Shown piece by piece: positions 53,088 to 62,869 of a stretch of DNA of 64,000 bases; within the stretch, counting starts at the first letter, position 1; each line of letters opens with the position of its first letter. Under the pieces are notes generated by a model. It did not search any database and was not told the DNA's origin. It worked only from the letters and a program-made list of their open reading frames with translations. The translations under genes and the position numbers were made by a program. The stretch is from Xanthobacter tagetidis. Lineage in GTDB: Bacteria > Pseudomonadota > Alphaproteobacteria > Rhizobiales > Xanthobacteraceae. The DNA lies in NCBI RefSeq assembly GCF_003667445.1, contig NZ_RCTF01000023.1, positions 30,121 to 94,120 on the forward strand. Reading direction: 5' to 3'.

Positions 53088-54137
53088 TCAGGCCTCGACC
53101 GTCACCCGCGGCGCCCCCTCCTCCACCACGCCGATCCGGCGCGCGGCGGCAAAGCCGGCCGCCTGGATTTCGCCCAGCAGGCGCTCCGCCTCCGCTTCCG
53201 CGCACGACACCAGAAGGCCGCCGGAGGTCTGGGGATCGGTGAGCAGATGGCGCCAGTGCTCCGGCGTCCCGGCATCGAGGTCCACCTCGGCGCCGTAGCT
53301 CGCCCAGTTGCGGTGCGAAGCCCCGGTGACGAAGCCCTGCCGCACCAGCGCCTCGGCATGGGCGAGCAGCGGCAGCGCGCCGCGCGAGATGCGCAGCCGC
53401 TTCGCCGAGCCGCGCGCCATCTCCAGCCCGTGGCCGAGAATGCCGAAGCCGGTCACGTCGGTCACCGCGTGGACCGCGGCATCCTTGGCGAGTTCCGCCC
53501 CCACCTTGTTGAGGCGGGTGGTGGTGGCGATCATCTCGTCATAGGCGTCGGCGGAGAGCGCCTCCTTCTTGAAGGCGGCGGAATAGACGCCCACCCCCAG
53601 GGCCTTGGTGAGGATCAGCGCGTCGCCCGCCTTCGCATCGGCGTTGCGCCGGATGCGGTCGCGCGGCGCGGTGCCGATCACCGCCAGGCCATAGACCGGC
53701 TCCGGGCAGTCGATGGAATGGCCGCCGGCCACCGGAATGCCCGCCTCGGCGCAGATCGCCTGCCCGCCCTGGAGGATGGCGCGCACGACATCGGTCTCGA
53801 TCTTGCCCAGCGGCATGCCGAGGATCGCCAGCGCCATGATGGGCCTGCCGCCCATGGCATAGACGTCGGAGATGGCGTTGGTGGCGGCGATGCGGCCGAA
53901 ATGGTCGGGATCGTCCACCATGGGCATGAAGAAGTCGGTGGTGGCGATGATGGTGGTGGTGCCGTCGAGGTCGTAGACGGCGGCATCGTCGCCGGTCTCG
54001 GTGCCCACCAGCAGGCGCTCGAACGGGCCGCCTTTGGCCTGGCCGGAGAGCAGCTCCTGGAGCACGGAGGGGGCCAGCTTGCAGCCGCAGCCGCCACCAT
54101 GGGCAAGGCTGGTCAGGCGGAACGGGGTCTCGGTCAT
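53088..54137 (-). CDS. selD: Selenide, water dikinase SelD
   Basis: A protein of 349 residues of the AIR synthase fold. Cys17 and Lys20 in HGGGCGCKL match the catalytic pair of E. coli SelD; the residue is Cys, not Sec. GDDAAVYDL, TTDFFMPMVDDP and PQTSGGLLVSC are further family motifs. It makes selenophosphate from selenide and ATP. The ATG at 54137 follows AGAGGTG. It is last in a minus-strand set with the ABC importer, which suggests selenium uptake and activation are linked. Confidence 0.95.
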   Translation of the reverse strand: MTETPFRLTSLAHGGGCGCKLAPSVLQELLSGQAKGGPFERLLVGTETGDDAAVYDLDGTTTIIATTDFFMPMVDDPDHFGRIAATNAISDVYAMGGRPIMALAILGMPLGKIETDVVRAILQGGQAICAEAGIPVAGGHSIDCPEPVYGLAVIGTAPRDRIRRNADAKAGDALILTKALGVGVYSAAFKKEALSADAYDEMIATTTRLNKVGAELAKDAAVHAVTDVTGFGILGHGLEMARGSAKRLRISRGALPLLAHAEALVRQGFVTGASHRNWASYGAEVDLDAGTPEHWRHLLTDPQTSGGLLVSCAEAEAERLLGEIQAAGFAAARRIGVVEEGAPRVTVEA

Positions 54138-54170
54138 GTCATCACCTCTCGGCGCATACATAAGGTGCAG

Positions 54171-55730
54171 TCATCGGGCGGGAAAGCGCTGCGCCGCGAC
54201 GCCGCCGAACGCCCCGAGGGCGAGGCCGGCGCGGATACGGCGCGACACGAAATCGATGGCGGCGGTGGCGGCGACGGTCACGGCGATCAGCACCAAGGCG
54301 CGGTCGAGCCGGATCTCGGCGATGGCGCTGTCGATGAAGAAGCCGAGCGTCGCCACGCCCAGGATGCCGACGATGGCGCTCTCGCGCATGACGATCTCCC
54401 AGCGGTAGCAGGCATAAGCGAGGAACGGCCCGAACAGGCGCGGCACCAGTTCGTAGCCGTAGAGGTCGAGCCCGCGCGGCGCATCGGGCCGCAAGGTCTG
54501 CGAAAGACGCTCGCCTTCGCGCCCCAGCAGATGCGCGATGATGGCGCCGTTGTGGAGGCCGAGCGCGATCACCGCCGGCAGCATGGAGGGGCCGAGCACC
54601 TGCAGCGCCAGATAGGCCAGCATGTATTCCGGCGTCGAGCGCAGCACCACCAGCACCACGTGCCCGGCCCGCGCACCGATGCGCCCCACCACGTTGCGCA
54701 CCAGAAGCGCGAAGCCGCCGAGCGCGACAATGCCCATCACCACCAGGGTCAGCTGGGTGACGACGAAGGTGGCGACGAGCCCGGGCGCCGCCTGGTCCAC
54801 CAGCACGATCTTCAGCCACGCGGCGAGCGCCGCCCAGGTGGCGGGGGCGAAGAGGTCGGCGCCCCGCAGCGGCGCCGGCACGATGTCCACCGTGAAGACG
54901 CGCACCACGTTCGCCCAGTCGGGGCTCACCGTGCCGAGCGAGAGCAGCACCGCGAGTGCGGCGGCGAAATAGAGCGGCAGCAGCTTCGCCCGCATCCACC
55001 AGCGGATGGTGCCGATGAGCAGGTAATAGGTGAGGAGGATGGCCGCCACCGCCCCGTACTCGCCCTGGCGGAAGAAGCTGTCCAATTCGAAGCCGAGCGT
55101 CGGCAGCCCGACGAAGCCGATCACCGCCGAGGAGCGGATGCCGCATTCCACGCGATAGAGGCCGTAGACCTTCATGGGCGCGAGCGCCAGCGGCAGGCGG
55201 GCATAGAGGAAGGCGCTCACCGCGCCGGTGCCCTTGGGCAGGACGTCGGCCGGGCGGCGGTCCGCCTCCTCCAGCATCTCGCCATAGACCTTGGCGAAGA
55301 TGCCGGCATAGGGCAGCGCGATGGCCAGCACGCCGGTGAGCGCGCTCGGGCCGAACGGCTGCATCAGCAGCAGCGCCCAGAACAGTTCGTGGATCGAGCG
55401 CAGGGTGGTGGCCAGCCCGCGCACCCCGCGGCTGCGGCTCGCCAGCGCCAGAGCGAACCCCGCGGCGCCGCCGAGCGCCACGCCCGCCACCGCGAAAGCG
55501 AGGGTGAGCAGCACCGCGCGCCCGAGGTCGGACACCGCGGCGAAATCGGGCGCGAGGAAGCCGGCGGCGAACTTGGAGAGCGCCGCCCAGGGATTGGCAT
55601 TCGCCACTGCGAGGTCCGCAAACGGCACAAGCACGACGGCGATGCCGACGAACAGCAGGCAGACATTGCCGCGCGTGAGCGCGAGCCGGCGCGGCGGCAT
55701 GGCGGCGGCCTCAGCCGGCATAGAGGCCAT
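54171..55730 (-). CDS. PhnE-like ABC permease, two fused permease domains (putative selenium-oxyanion importer)
   Basis: A protein of 519 residues holding two copies of the binding-protein-dependent permease domain. The first has SSAVIGFVGLPTLGFELDSFF and the second ESAIVGILGVATLGFFIDSAI near the C-terminus. A duplicated PhnE in one chain is unusual compared with single-domain dimers. The start may be 55730, 55721 or 55700; 55730 overlaps the ATPase gene by 20 nt. Linkage to selD suggests selenate or selenite rather than phosphonate as substrate. That is an inference from context. Confidence 0.8.
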   Translation of the reverse strand: MASMPAEAAAMPPRRLALTRGNVCLLFVGIAVVLVPFADLAVANANPWAALSKFAAGFLAPDFAAVSDLGRAVLLTLAFAVAGVALGGAAGFALALASRSRGVRGLATTLRSIHELFWALLLMQPFGPSALTGVLAIALPYAGIFAKVYGEMLEEADRRPADVLPKGTGAVSAFLYARLPLALAPMKVYGLYRVECGIRSSAVIGFVGLPTLGFELDSFFRQGEYGAVAAILLTYYLLIGTIRWWMRAKLLPLYFAAALAVLLSLGTVSPDWANVVRVFTVDIVPAPLRGADLFAPATWAALAAWLKIVLVDQAAPGLVATFVVTQLTLVVMGIVALGGFALLVRNVVGRIGARAGHVVLVVLRSTPEYMLAYLALQVLGPSMLPAVIALGLHNGAIIAHLLGREGERLSQTLRPDAPRGLDLYGYELVPRLFGPFLAYACYRWEIVMRESAIVGILGVATLGFFIDSAIAEIRLDRALVLIAVTVAATAAIDFVSRRIRAGLALGAFGGVAAQRFPAR

Positions 55731-56409
55731 CGAGATCGCCCCGCGTCAGCGCCTTGGCCGGCGCGTCCACCACCACCCGGCTCGCCTTGAGGCCGATGAT
55801 GCGGTCGGCGCTTTCCAGCGCCAGGTCCACCGCGTGCAGCGACAGGACGAGGGTGGCAAAGCGCGCCGCCATGCTCTCCAGGATGCGCCGCGCCTGGGTC
55901 TCGTCCACCGCCGAGACCGGCTCGTCGGCAAGCAGGATGTCGCCGCCGCGGAAGAAGGCGCGGCCCACGGCGGTGCGCTGGCGCTGGCCGCCGGAGAGGC
56001 GCTCCACCGGCCGCATCAGCTCCGGCGCGAGGCCCAGCTCCTCGGCGAGCGGCGCCACCGCCGCCCGCTCGCGCCGGAACGGCCGGATGAGGTTCAGGGC
56101 ATTGTAGAGCGCCCCGTGCCGGTCGAGGCGGCCCATATAGATGTTGTGAAACACTGAAAGCTGCGGCACCAGCGCGTGGTCCTGGGGCACCAGGGCCACC
56201 CGCGCGCCGGCATCGGCGAGGCGGCGGTAGAGCGCCGAGATCAGCGTCGACTTGCCCGAGCCGCTGCGGCCGAGCAAGGCGATGCGTTCTCCCGCCCGAA
56301 CCGCGAGCGAAAGGTTTTCAAACACCACCCGCTCGCCATAGCCGAGCCGCTCGTCCGCGAACGCGGCGAGCACGGGCGCGGCCGGCGGCGACGGGATCGG
56401 CGCGCTCAC
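55711..56409 (-). CDS. PhnC-like ABC ATPase (putative selenium-oxyanion importer)
   Basis: A protein of about 232 residues with GRSGSGKST, LVPQDHALVPQLSVFHNIY (Q-loop, PhnC-like HN I Y), LSGGQRQRTAVGRAF and ILLADEPVSAVD. The GTG at 56409 gives a compact start; a TTG at 56415 overlapping the upstream stop is the alternative. It should drive the fused PhnE-like permease. Confidence 0.82.
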   Translation of the reverse strand: MSAPIPSPPAAPVLAAFADERLGYGERVVFENLSLAVRAGERIALLGRSGSGKSTLISALYRRLADAGARVALVPQDHALVPQLSVFHNIYMGRLDRHGALYNALNLIRPFRRERAAVAPLAEELGLAPELMRPVERLSGGQRQRTAVGRAFFRGGDILLADEPVSAVDETQARRILESMAARFATLVLSLHAVDLALESADRIIGLKASRVVVDAPAKALTRGDLDGLYAG

Positions 56410-56411
56410 GT

Positions 56412-57278
56412 TCAATCCAGCAGCCCGAGCTGCTGGCCAACCGCGACGATAGGGTCGTAGTCGGCATTGGTCGCCGGGATGAACTTCTTGCGCGGGAAAG
56501 CCGCAAGAAGCTCCGGCTCGCTCATGCCCACCAGAGCGGCGCGCACCTTGTCGGTGAAGCCGGCGCCGAATGTCTTGTCGGCATCGCCGCGGATCGTCCA
56601 GTTGTAGTCCGGATAAGGCGGCGTCTTCCAGATGATGCGCACCACCGCCGGGTCCACCTGCTTCTTGGCCACCATGTCGTCGAACGAGGTGAAGTTCACC
56701 GCGCCCACCTCGTAGGCGCCGGAGGCCACGAGCTCGACGGTCTTGGTGTGGTCACCGGAATAGCCGACGCGCGAGAACACCTCGTCCGGCCCCTTGCCCA
56801 GCTCCTTGCGGATGTAGAATTCCGGCATCAGGCGGCCCGAGGTGGAGGTCTTGGCGCCGAAGGTGAAGGTCTTGCCGGCGACCGCCTTGGGCAGGTCCTT
56901 CTGGTCCGCCGGCAGGCCGGTCGCGGCATTGGCAATGAAGTAGCTGACGAAGGCCTGGTCCTCATCGCCCTGGGCGAGCGCCTGCGAGCCCGCCACGGCG
57001 CGCCGCGCCTGGACGCCGGAGAGGCCGCCGAACCAGCCGAGCTGGATCTGGTTGTTCTTGAAGGCGGTGACGGCCGCCCCGTAGCTCTTCACCGGAACGT
57101 ACTTCACCGGCACCCCGAGGGTCTTGGACAGATAGTCCGCGACCTTGGTGAAGCGCTGGACCAGCTTGGTCTCGTCCTCGTCGGGAATCGCGGAGAAGGT
57201 GAGCGTCTGGGCAAAGGCGGCGGAGGCACCGAGCAGGACGGCGGCGGTGGCCGCCGCAGCGAGAAGCGGGCGGATCAT
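56412..57278 (-). CDS. PhnD-like substrate-binding protein (putative selenate ABC transporter)
   Basis: A protein of 288 residues with a signal peptide (AAAATAAVLLGASAAFAQ) and a type II binding fold: SAIPDEDETKLVQRF, VKSYGAAVTAFKNNQIQLGWFGG (core AVTAFKNNQIQLGWFGG) and GDHTKTVELVASGAYEVGAV. The layout is that of phosphate/phosphite/phosphonate binding proteins. A distinct branch next to selD is known as putative selenate-binding proteins, and this locus fits it. GGAGACCTGCCC precedes the ATG at 57278. It is first in the ABC-selD set. Confidence 0.82.
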   Translation of the reverse strand: MIRPLLAAAATAAVLLGASAAFAQTLTFSAIPDEDETKLVQRFTKVADYLSKTLGVPVKYVPVKSYGAAVTAFKNNQIQLGWFGGLSGVQARRAVAGSQALAQGDEDQAFVSYFIANAATGLPADQKDLPKAVAGKTFTFGAKTSTSGRLMPEFYIRKELGKGPDEVFSRVGYSGDHTKTVELVASGAYEVGAVNFTSFDDMVAKKQVDPAVVRIIWKTPPYPDYNWTIRGDADKTFGAGFTDKVRAALVGMSEPELLAAFPRKKFIPATNADYDPIVAVGQQLGLLD

Positions 57279-57834
57279 GGGCAGGTCTCCCCAAGCGGGC
57301 GCGCAGGCGCGCAACCCCCGGCGATTGAAAATGCAGAGATCTGTAACCGAGACGCGCAGGGAGCACGGCGGCCACGCGGCGTGGCCCTGTCGCCGCGCGC
57401 AGGCGCGGTTGCTCTCATGAGGTTCGCCCCGTCACGCGGGAGCCGGACTGCCGTCACCTTCCCAAACTGGAAGCTGGCGCGGAGCGCGTCAATAGAGAAA
57501 AACATCCCGGACTTTTGTCTTGGGGCCGGAAAATCACAACATTTTACCAGAAAACAACGCGGCTGTTTGCGGTCGATCGGCCGCAGGATTTTGCGCGCGC
57601 CCATGGTGCAGCGCAGCAAATACATGGCGAGGGCCGCGACGGGCCGCTTTGTCAGGCGAGCAGGTCGCGTAAACTTGAGCGGATACCCGAGTTTTGAACG
57701 ATCCCAAGCTCGTCCCAGTTTGACATGTTTCCAGTTCCAAAATACCGTCCTCGCAAGTCGGAATCCCGACGTCGGACGTCGCGACGCGTCCGCAATTGTC
57801 CCCGGTCAGGGGCATCTATCGGAGGCTGCCTTCG
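57279..57834. promoter_or_regulatory. Divergent region between the importer and formate dehydrogenase
   Basis: This 556-nt gap holds no supported gene; I looked for a selenocysteine tRNA here and did not see one. The middle (about 57490-57560) is AT-rich for this genome. TTGACA at 57720-57725 is the clearest -35-like element for fdnG, with a weak -10 (TACCGT) 17 nt downstream. Confidence 0.4.
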
Positions 57835-60800
57835 ATGAATATGGAGCTCTCGCGGCGCCAGTTCCTAGGAACGGCGGGCGCGGGCGTGGCGGGGACGACG
57901 CTCGGAGCCTTGGGCTTCGGGGGTGTGGAAGAGGCCTACGCCTCGACCATCAAGCCATTCCGTCTCGTCAATACCACCGAGGCCCGCAACACCTGCACCT
58001 ATTGCTCGGTGGCGTGCGGCATCATCATCTATTCCAAGGGCAGTCTCGCCAAGGGCGAGAAGGCCGATATCACCCACATCGAGGGTGATACCGACCACCC
58101 GACCAATCGCGGCACGCTGTGCCCGAAGGGCGCGGCGCTCATCAGCTATGTCAAGTCCGAGCAGCGCCTGAAGTACCCGATGATCCGGCGCGCGGGATCC
58201 GACAAGTTCGAGCGCGTCTCCTGGAACGAGGCTCTGGACAAGATCGCCAAGGCCATGAAGGCCGACCGCGACCAGAACCTGGTCCAGAAGAACAAGGACG
58301 GCGTGACCGTCAATCGATGGACCACCACCGGTTTCCTCGCAGCTTCCGCAACGACCAATGAAACGGCGATGTGCACCTACAAGGTGGTGCGCTCGACCGG
58401 CATGGTGGTGTTCGACAACCAGGCACGCGTCTGACACGGCCCGACGGTGGCGAGTCTCGCCCCAACTTTTGGCCGTGGCGCAATGACGAATTCCTGGACC
58501 GACATCAAGAACGCGGATCTCGTGGTCATCATGGGCGGCAATGCCGCCGAGGCCCATCCGTGCGGCTTCAAGTGGGTCACGGAGGCGAAAGCCACCCGGG
58601 GCGCCAAGCTCGTCGTCGTCGACCCGCGCTTCACGCGCTCGGCCGCGGTGGCGGACTATTACGCGCCGATCCGGCAGGGCACCGACATCGCGTTCCTGAA
58701 TGGGGTGATGAACTACCTCATCCAGAACGACAAGATTCAGTGGGACTACGTGAAGGCGTTCACCAACGCCTCCTTCGTGGTCAAGGAAGGCTTTACCTAC
58801 CAGGACGGCCTGTTCACGGGCTATGACGAGCAGAAGCGGGACTACAACCGTTCCACGTGGGATTACGAGATGGGTCCCGACGGCTATGCCGTCGTGGACG
58901 AGACGCTCCAGAACCCGCGCTGCGTTTGGAACCTGCTGAAGCAGCACGTCTCCGTCTACACGCCCGAGCTGGTCGAGCGCATCACCGGCACGCCGAAGGA
59001 CAAGTTCCTGAAGGTGGCGTCGATGATGGCGGAGTGCTCCGCGCCCAACAAGACCATGACGTCGATGTACGCCCTGGGCTGGACGCAGCACTCCAAAGGC
59101 TCGCAGAACATCCGCTGCATGGCGATGATCCAGCTCATGCTGGGCAATATCGGCGTGCGCGGAGGCGGCATGAACGCCCTGCGCGGTCACTCCAACATCC
59201 AGGGGCTGACCGACCTCGGCCTGATGTCCAACCTGATCCCCGGCTACCTGACGCTGCCGACGGAGCGGGAAGCGGACTTCAACGCCTACATGTCGACCCG
59301 CGGCTTCAAGCCGCTGCGGCCGAACCAGATGAGCTACTGGCAGAACTACAAGAAGTTCTTCGTCAGCTTCCAGAAGACCATGTGGGGCCCGGCTGCGACG
59401 GCGGAGAACAACTTCGCCTATGACTGGCTGCCCAAGCTCGACGTGCCCGCGTACGACGTCCTGCGCGCGTTCGAGCTCATGGACCAGGGGAAGATGAACA
59501 TCTACTTCTGCCAGGGCTTCAATCCCTTGCAGGCGTTCCCCAACAAGGCCAAGCTCGCCCGCGCGCTGGGCAAGCTGAAGCTGCTCGTCGTCATGGACCC
59601 GCTCGAGACCGAGACGGCGCGCTTCTGGGAAAACCACGGCATCTACAACGAGGCGAATCCCGCCTCGATCCAGACCGAGGTGATCCAGCTGCCCACCACC
59701 TGCTTCGCCGAGGACGAGGGCTCCCTCGTCAATTCGGGCCGGTGGCTGCAGTGGCACTGGCCGGGCGGCTCGCCTCCGGGCGAGGCCAAGACGGACGTCT
59801 TCATCATGTCGCAGATCCACCTGCGGCTGAAGGAGATGTACCGCAAGGACGGCGGCGCGGTCCCCGAGCCGATCGTCAACCTCACCTGGAACTACAAGGA
59901 CCCGAACGAGCCGACGGCGGAAGAGCTCGCGAAGGAGATGAACGGTTCCGTTCTGACCGACGTGCTCGACCCCAACGATCCGACCAAGAAGGTCCTGGAG
60001 GCGGGCAAGCAGCTCGCGTCCTTCGGCCTCCTCAGGGACGACGGCTCCACCGCGGCGGGCTGCTGGATCTATACCGGCTGCTTCACCGAGGCGGGGAACA
60101 TGATGGCCCGGCGGGACAATTCCGATCCCGGCGATACCGGCGCCTATTCCAAGTGGTCGTTCTCGTGGCCCGCCAACCGCCGGATCATCTACAACCGCGC
60201 GTCCTGCAATCTCGACGGCCAGCCGTGGGATGACACGCGCAAGCTGATCTGGTGGGACGGGGCCAAGTGGACCGGCTTCGACGTGCCCGACATCGCGCCC
60301 ACGGCCAAGCCGCGGGACGTGGGGCCGTTCATCATGAACCCGGAAGGCGTCTCGCGCCTGTTCACCCGGGGCATGATGCGCGACGGGCCGTTCCCGGTGC
60401 ACTACGAGCCGTTCGAGAGCCCGGTCGCCAACCTCATCGCCCCGAAGGTGCGGGGCAATCCGGTGGCGCGCGTGTTCAAGGACGACTTCGCCCAGTTCGC
60501 CGACACGGGGTCGAAGGAGTTCCCCTATGCGGCGACGTCCTACCGCCTGACCGAGCACTTCCACTACTGGACGAAGACCAACCACGTGAATTCGGTGCTC
60601 CAGCCCGAATTCTTCGTGGAGATCTCGCCCGAGCTCGCCAAGGAGAAGGGCATCGCCAATGCCGGCTGGGTGCGCGTCTGGTCGAAGCGCGGCTCGGTCA
60701 TCGCCAAGGCCTATGTGACCAAGCGCATCCGTCCGCTGATGGTGGACGGCAAGGCGACCCACATCGTCGGCATCCCCATCCACTGGGGCTTCGTCGGCGC

Positions 60801-60921
60801 GGCCAAGAAGGGCTTCCCGGCCAACGTGCTCACGCCGTTCGTCGGCGACGCGAACATCGAGACGCCTGAATACAAGGCGTTCCTGGTCAATATCGAGCCC
60901 ACGACCGGGCCGGTGGCATAA
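57835..60921 (+). CDS. fdnG: Formate dehydrogenase-N alpha subunit, selenocysteine-containing
   Basis: One gene of 1028 residues read through an in-frame TGA at 58432-58434 (Sec200). Before it the sequence is DNQARV and after it HGPTVASLAPTFGRGAMTN, as in E. coli FdnG with Sec196. A Tat signal (SRRQFLGTAGAGVAGTT) comes first, and the 4Fe-4S ligands are Cys54, Cys57, Cys61 and Cys96. The bis-MGD domains follow. It oxidises formate in the periplasm. GGAGG precedes the ATG at 57835. fdnH starts 14 nt later. Reading the two halves as separate genes would be wrong. Confidence 0.96.
58432..58463 (+). promoter_or_regulatory. UGA selenocysteine codon and bacterial SECIS hairpin
   Basis: TGA (58432-58434) is followed after 11 nt by the hairpin at 58446-58463: GG, bulged T, GGCGA, loop GTC, TCGCC, CC. 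The 11-nt distance and the bulged U match the E. coli fdhF/fdnG SECIS that binds SelB. Confidence 0.9.
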
Positions 60922-60935
60922 GGGAGAAGAGACCG

Positions 60936-61877
60936 ATGTTCCCTCCGATCCCCAATCCCCCGGTCACCGCGACCCCCGCGAAGTTCGGCGATGCGGACCT
61001 CGTCCGCCGCTCGGCTTCCTCGGTGCCGGCGCCAGCGCAGAAGCTGACGCCGGTCGCCAAGCTCATCGACGTGTCGAAGTGCATCGGCTGCAAGGCCTGC
61101 CAGGCCGCGTGCCTCGAATGGAACGAGCTCCATGAGGAGATCGGCACCTTCAACGGCACCTACACGAACCCGCCGGACCTCACCCCGGCGTCGTTCACGC
61201 TGATGCGCTTCACCGAGTGGGTGAACCCCGAGACCGACAATCTCGAATGGCTCATCCGCAAGGACGGCTGCATGCACTGCGCCGATCCCGGCTGCCTGAA
61301 GGCCTGCCCGGCGCCCGGCGCGATCGTGCAGTATTCCAACGGCATCGTGGACTTCGCCCACGACAAGTGCATCGGCTGCGGCTATTGCGTGAAGGGCTGC
61401 CCCTTCAACATCCCGCGCATCTCGCAGGTCGATCACAAGGCCTACAAGTGCACGCTCTGCTCCGACCGTGTCGCGGTGGGCCAGGGTCCGGCCTGCCAGA
61501 AGGCATGCCCCACCCAGGCCATCGTCTTCGGCACCAAGGACGAGATGAAGCAGTGGGCCGACGGCCGCATCAAGGACCTCAAGTCCCGCGGCTACAAGAA
61601 TGCCGGCCTCTACGATCCGCCGGGCGTGGGCGGCACCCACGTCATGTACGTGCTCCAGCATGCCGACAAGCCCTCGATCTATGCGGGCCTGCCGGACAAT
61701 CCACGCATCAGCCCCATCGTCGAGGCCTGGAAGGGCGTGACGAAGTATGTGGGCCTCGGCGTCATGGGCTTCGCGGCCATCGCCGGCGCCTTCCACTACC
61801 TCGTCACCGGCGCCAACAAGGTGACCGCCGAGGATGAGGAGAATGCGGAGAAGCTGACGCAGGGAGGACGCTCATGA
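60936..61877 (+). CDS. fdnH: Formate dehydrogenase beta subunit, 4x[4Fe-4S]
   Basis: A protein of 313 residues with four ferredoxin-type clusters: CIGCKACQAAC, CMHCADPGCLKACP, CIGCGYCVKGCP and CTLC...CQKACP. A membrane segment near the C-terminus (YVGLGVMGFAAIAGAFHYLV) anchors it. It passes electrons from the alpha subunit to the cytochrome b subunit. It overlaps the gamma gene by 4 nt. Confidence 0.95.
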   Translation: MFPPIPNPPVTATPAKFGDADLVRRSASSVPAPAQKLTPVAKLIDVSKCIGCKACQAACLEWNELHEEIGTFNGTYTNPPDLTPASFTLMRFTEWVNPETDNLEWLIRKDGCMHCADPGCLKACPAPGAIVQYSNGIVDFAHDKCIGCGYCVKGCPFNIPRISQVDHKAYKCTLCSDRVAVGQGPACQKACPTQAIVFGTKDEMKQWADGRIKDLKSRGYKNAGLYDPPGVGGTHVMYVLQHADKPSIYAGLPDNPRISPIVEAWKGVTKYVGLGVMGFAAIAGAFHYLVTGANKVTAEDEENAEKLTQGGRS

Positions 61878-62566
61878 GCGCGGCACCCTACGACGTGGAG
61901 GGCGGCGACCAGGTCCACAAGGGCCATCCGGTCCAGGTGGACCGCTACACGGTGGCGGCCCGGATCAACCACTGGATCACGGCCATCAGCCTGATCCTGC
62001 TGGCGATCTCCGGCCTCGCCCTGTTCCACCCCAGCCTCTATTTCCTGACCGCCCTGTTCGGGGGCGGTCAGTTGACCCGCGCCATCCATCCGTGGATCGG
62101 CGTGGTGCTGTTCTTCTCCTTCGCCGGGCTGTTCTTCCGCTTCTGGAAGGCGAACCTGTGGAAGAGCGAGGACGGAACCTGGCTGCGGCGCATCCGCGAC
62201 GTGATCGCCGGCAACGAGGAGAAGCTGCCCGAGCTCGGCAAGTACAATGCCGGCCAGAAGTTCGTCTTCTGGGGCATGTCCTTCCTCATCCTGGTGCTGA
62301 TCGGCTCGGGGCTGGTGATCTGGAACGTGTACTTCTCCAGCTTCACCTCCATCGAGCAGCAGCGCATCGCGCTCCTGGTCCACGCCTTGGCGGCGGTCGC
62401 CATCATCTGCGTGTGGATCATCCACGTCTACGCGGCCATCTGGGTCAAGGGCACCATCTCTGCCATGACCCGTGGCCAGGTGACGGGCGGCTGGGCCTGG
62501 CGGCACCACCGCAAGTGGCTGCGCGAGCTGGTGGCCGGCAAGCGCACGGGAACCCCCGCCGAATAG
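61874..62566 (+). CDS. fdnI: Formate dehydrogenase cytochrome b556 gamma subunit
   Basis: A protein of 230 residues with four membrane segments and heme-ligand histidines in RINHWITAISL, RAIHPWIGVVLF, LLVHALAAVAI and WIIHVYAAIWVKG. It hands electrons to quinone. It ends the fdnGHI operon; a repeat-bearing gap separates it from fdhE. Confidence 0.93.
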   Translation: MSAAPYDVEGGDQVHKGHPVQVDRYTVAARINHWITAISLILLAISGLALFHPSLYFLTALFGGGQLTRAIHPWIGVVLFFSFAGLFFRFWKANLWKSEDGTWLRRIRDVIAGNEEKLPELGKYNAGQKFVFWGMSFLILVLIGSGLVIWNVYFSSFTSIEQQRIALLVHALAAVAIICVWIIHVYAAIWVKGTISAMTRGQVTGGWAWRHHRKWLRELVAGKRTGTPAE

Positions 62567-62869
62567 CGGTTTGGCCCGCGGCCCCTTCCCTCGCCGGGAG
62601 GAGGCCGCGGGTGCCCTTTGCCGGAAGGCCCGTCATCTGCGGCCCGCCCACTTGCGTTCCGCTGCTTCCGGTCCGTTGTTTGCGGTAAGTTACTTGCGAC
62701 CGCTTACTTGCGGCCAGTTACTTGCGACCCGAGCCTCCCAGGCCCATCTGCATTGATGCTCGCCGTCGATGCGCGCCGTTCGTGCTCCGCGTGCCGTCCC
62801 GGCTCCTTGGCCGTGCGCCGCCGGAAGCTCCCGTTCTCACCACGTGACCCGTGAGGTTCGTGACGCATC
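62567..62869. repeat. Gap before fdhE with 14-nt tandem repeat
   Basis: TTACTTGCG recurs at 62690, 62704 and 62718, a 14-nt period with variable last bases (ACCGC, GCCAG, ACCCG). A related CACTTGCG lies near 62650. No gene is supported in the 303-nt gap. Function unknown. Confidence 0.65.

Noticed and set aside
57279..57834. Possible selenocysteine tRNA near the Sec genes
   Set aside because: No long acceptor arm, T-loop (GGTTCGAATCC-like) or long variable arm could be found here or in the 62567-62869 gap.
58447..60921. Second half of formate dehydrogenase as a separate gene, or a nonsense pseudogene
   Set aside because: The UGA is in the exact Sec position of FdnG and is followed by a SECIS hairpin; selD and selA are linked. 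Read-through as Sec explains it fully.
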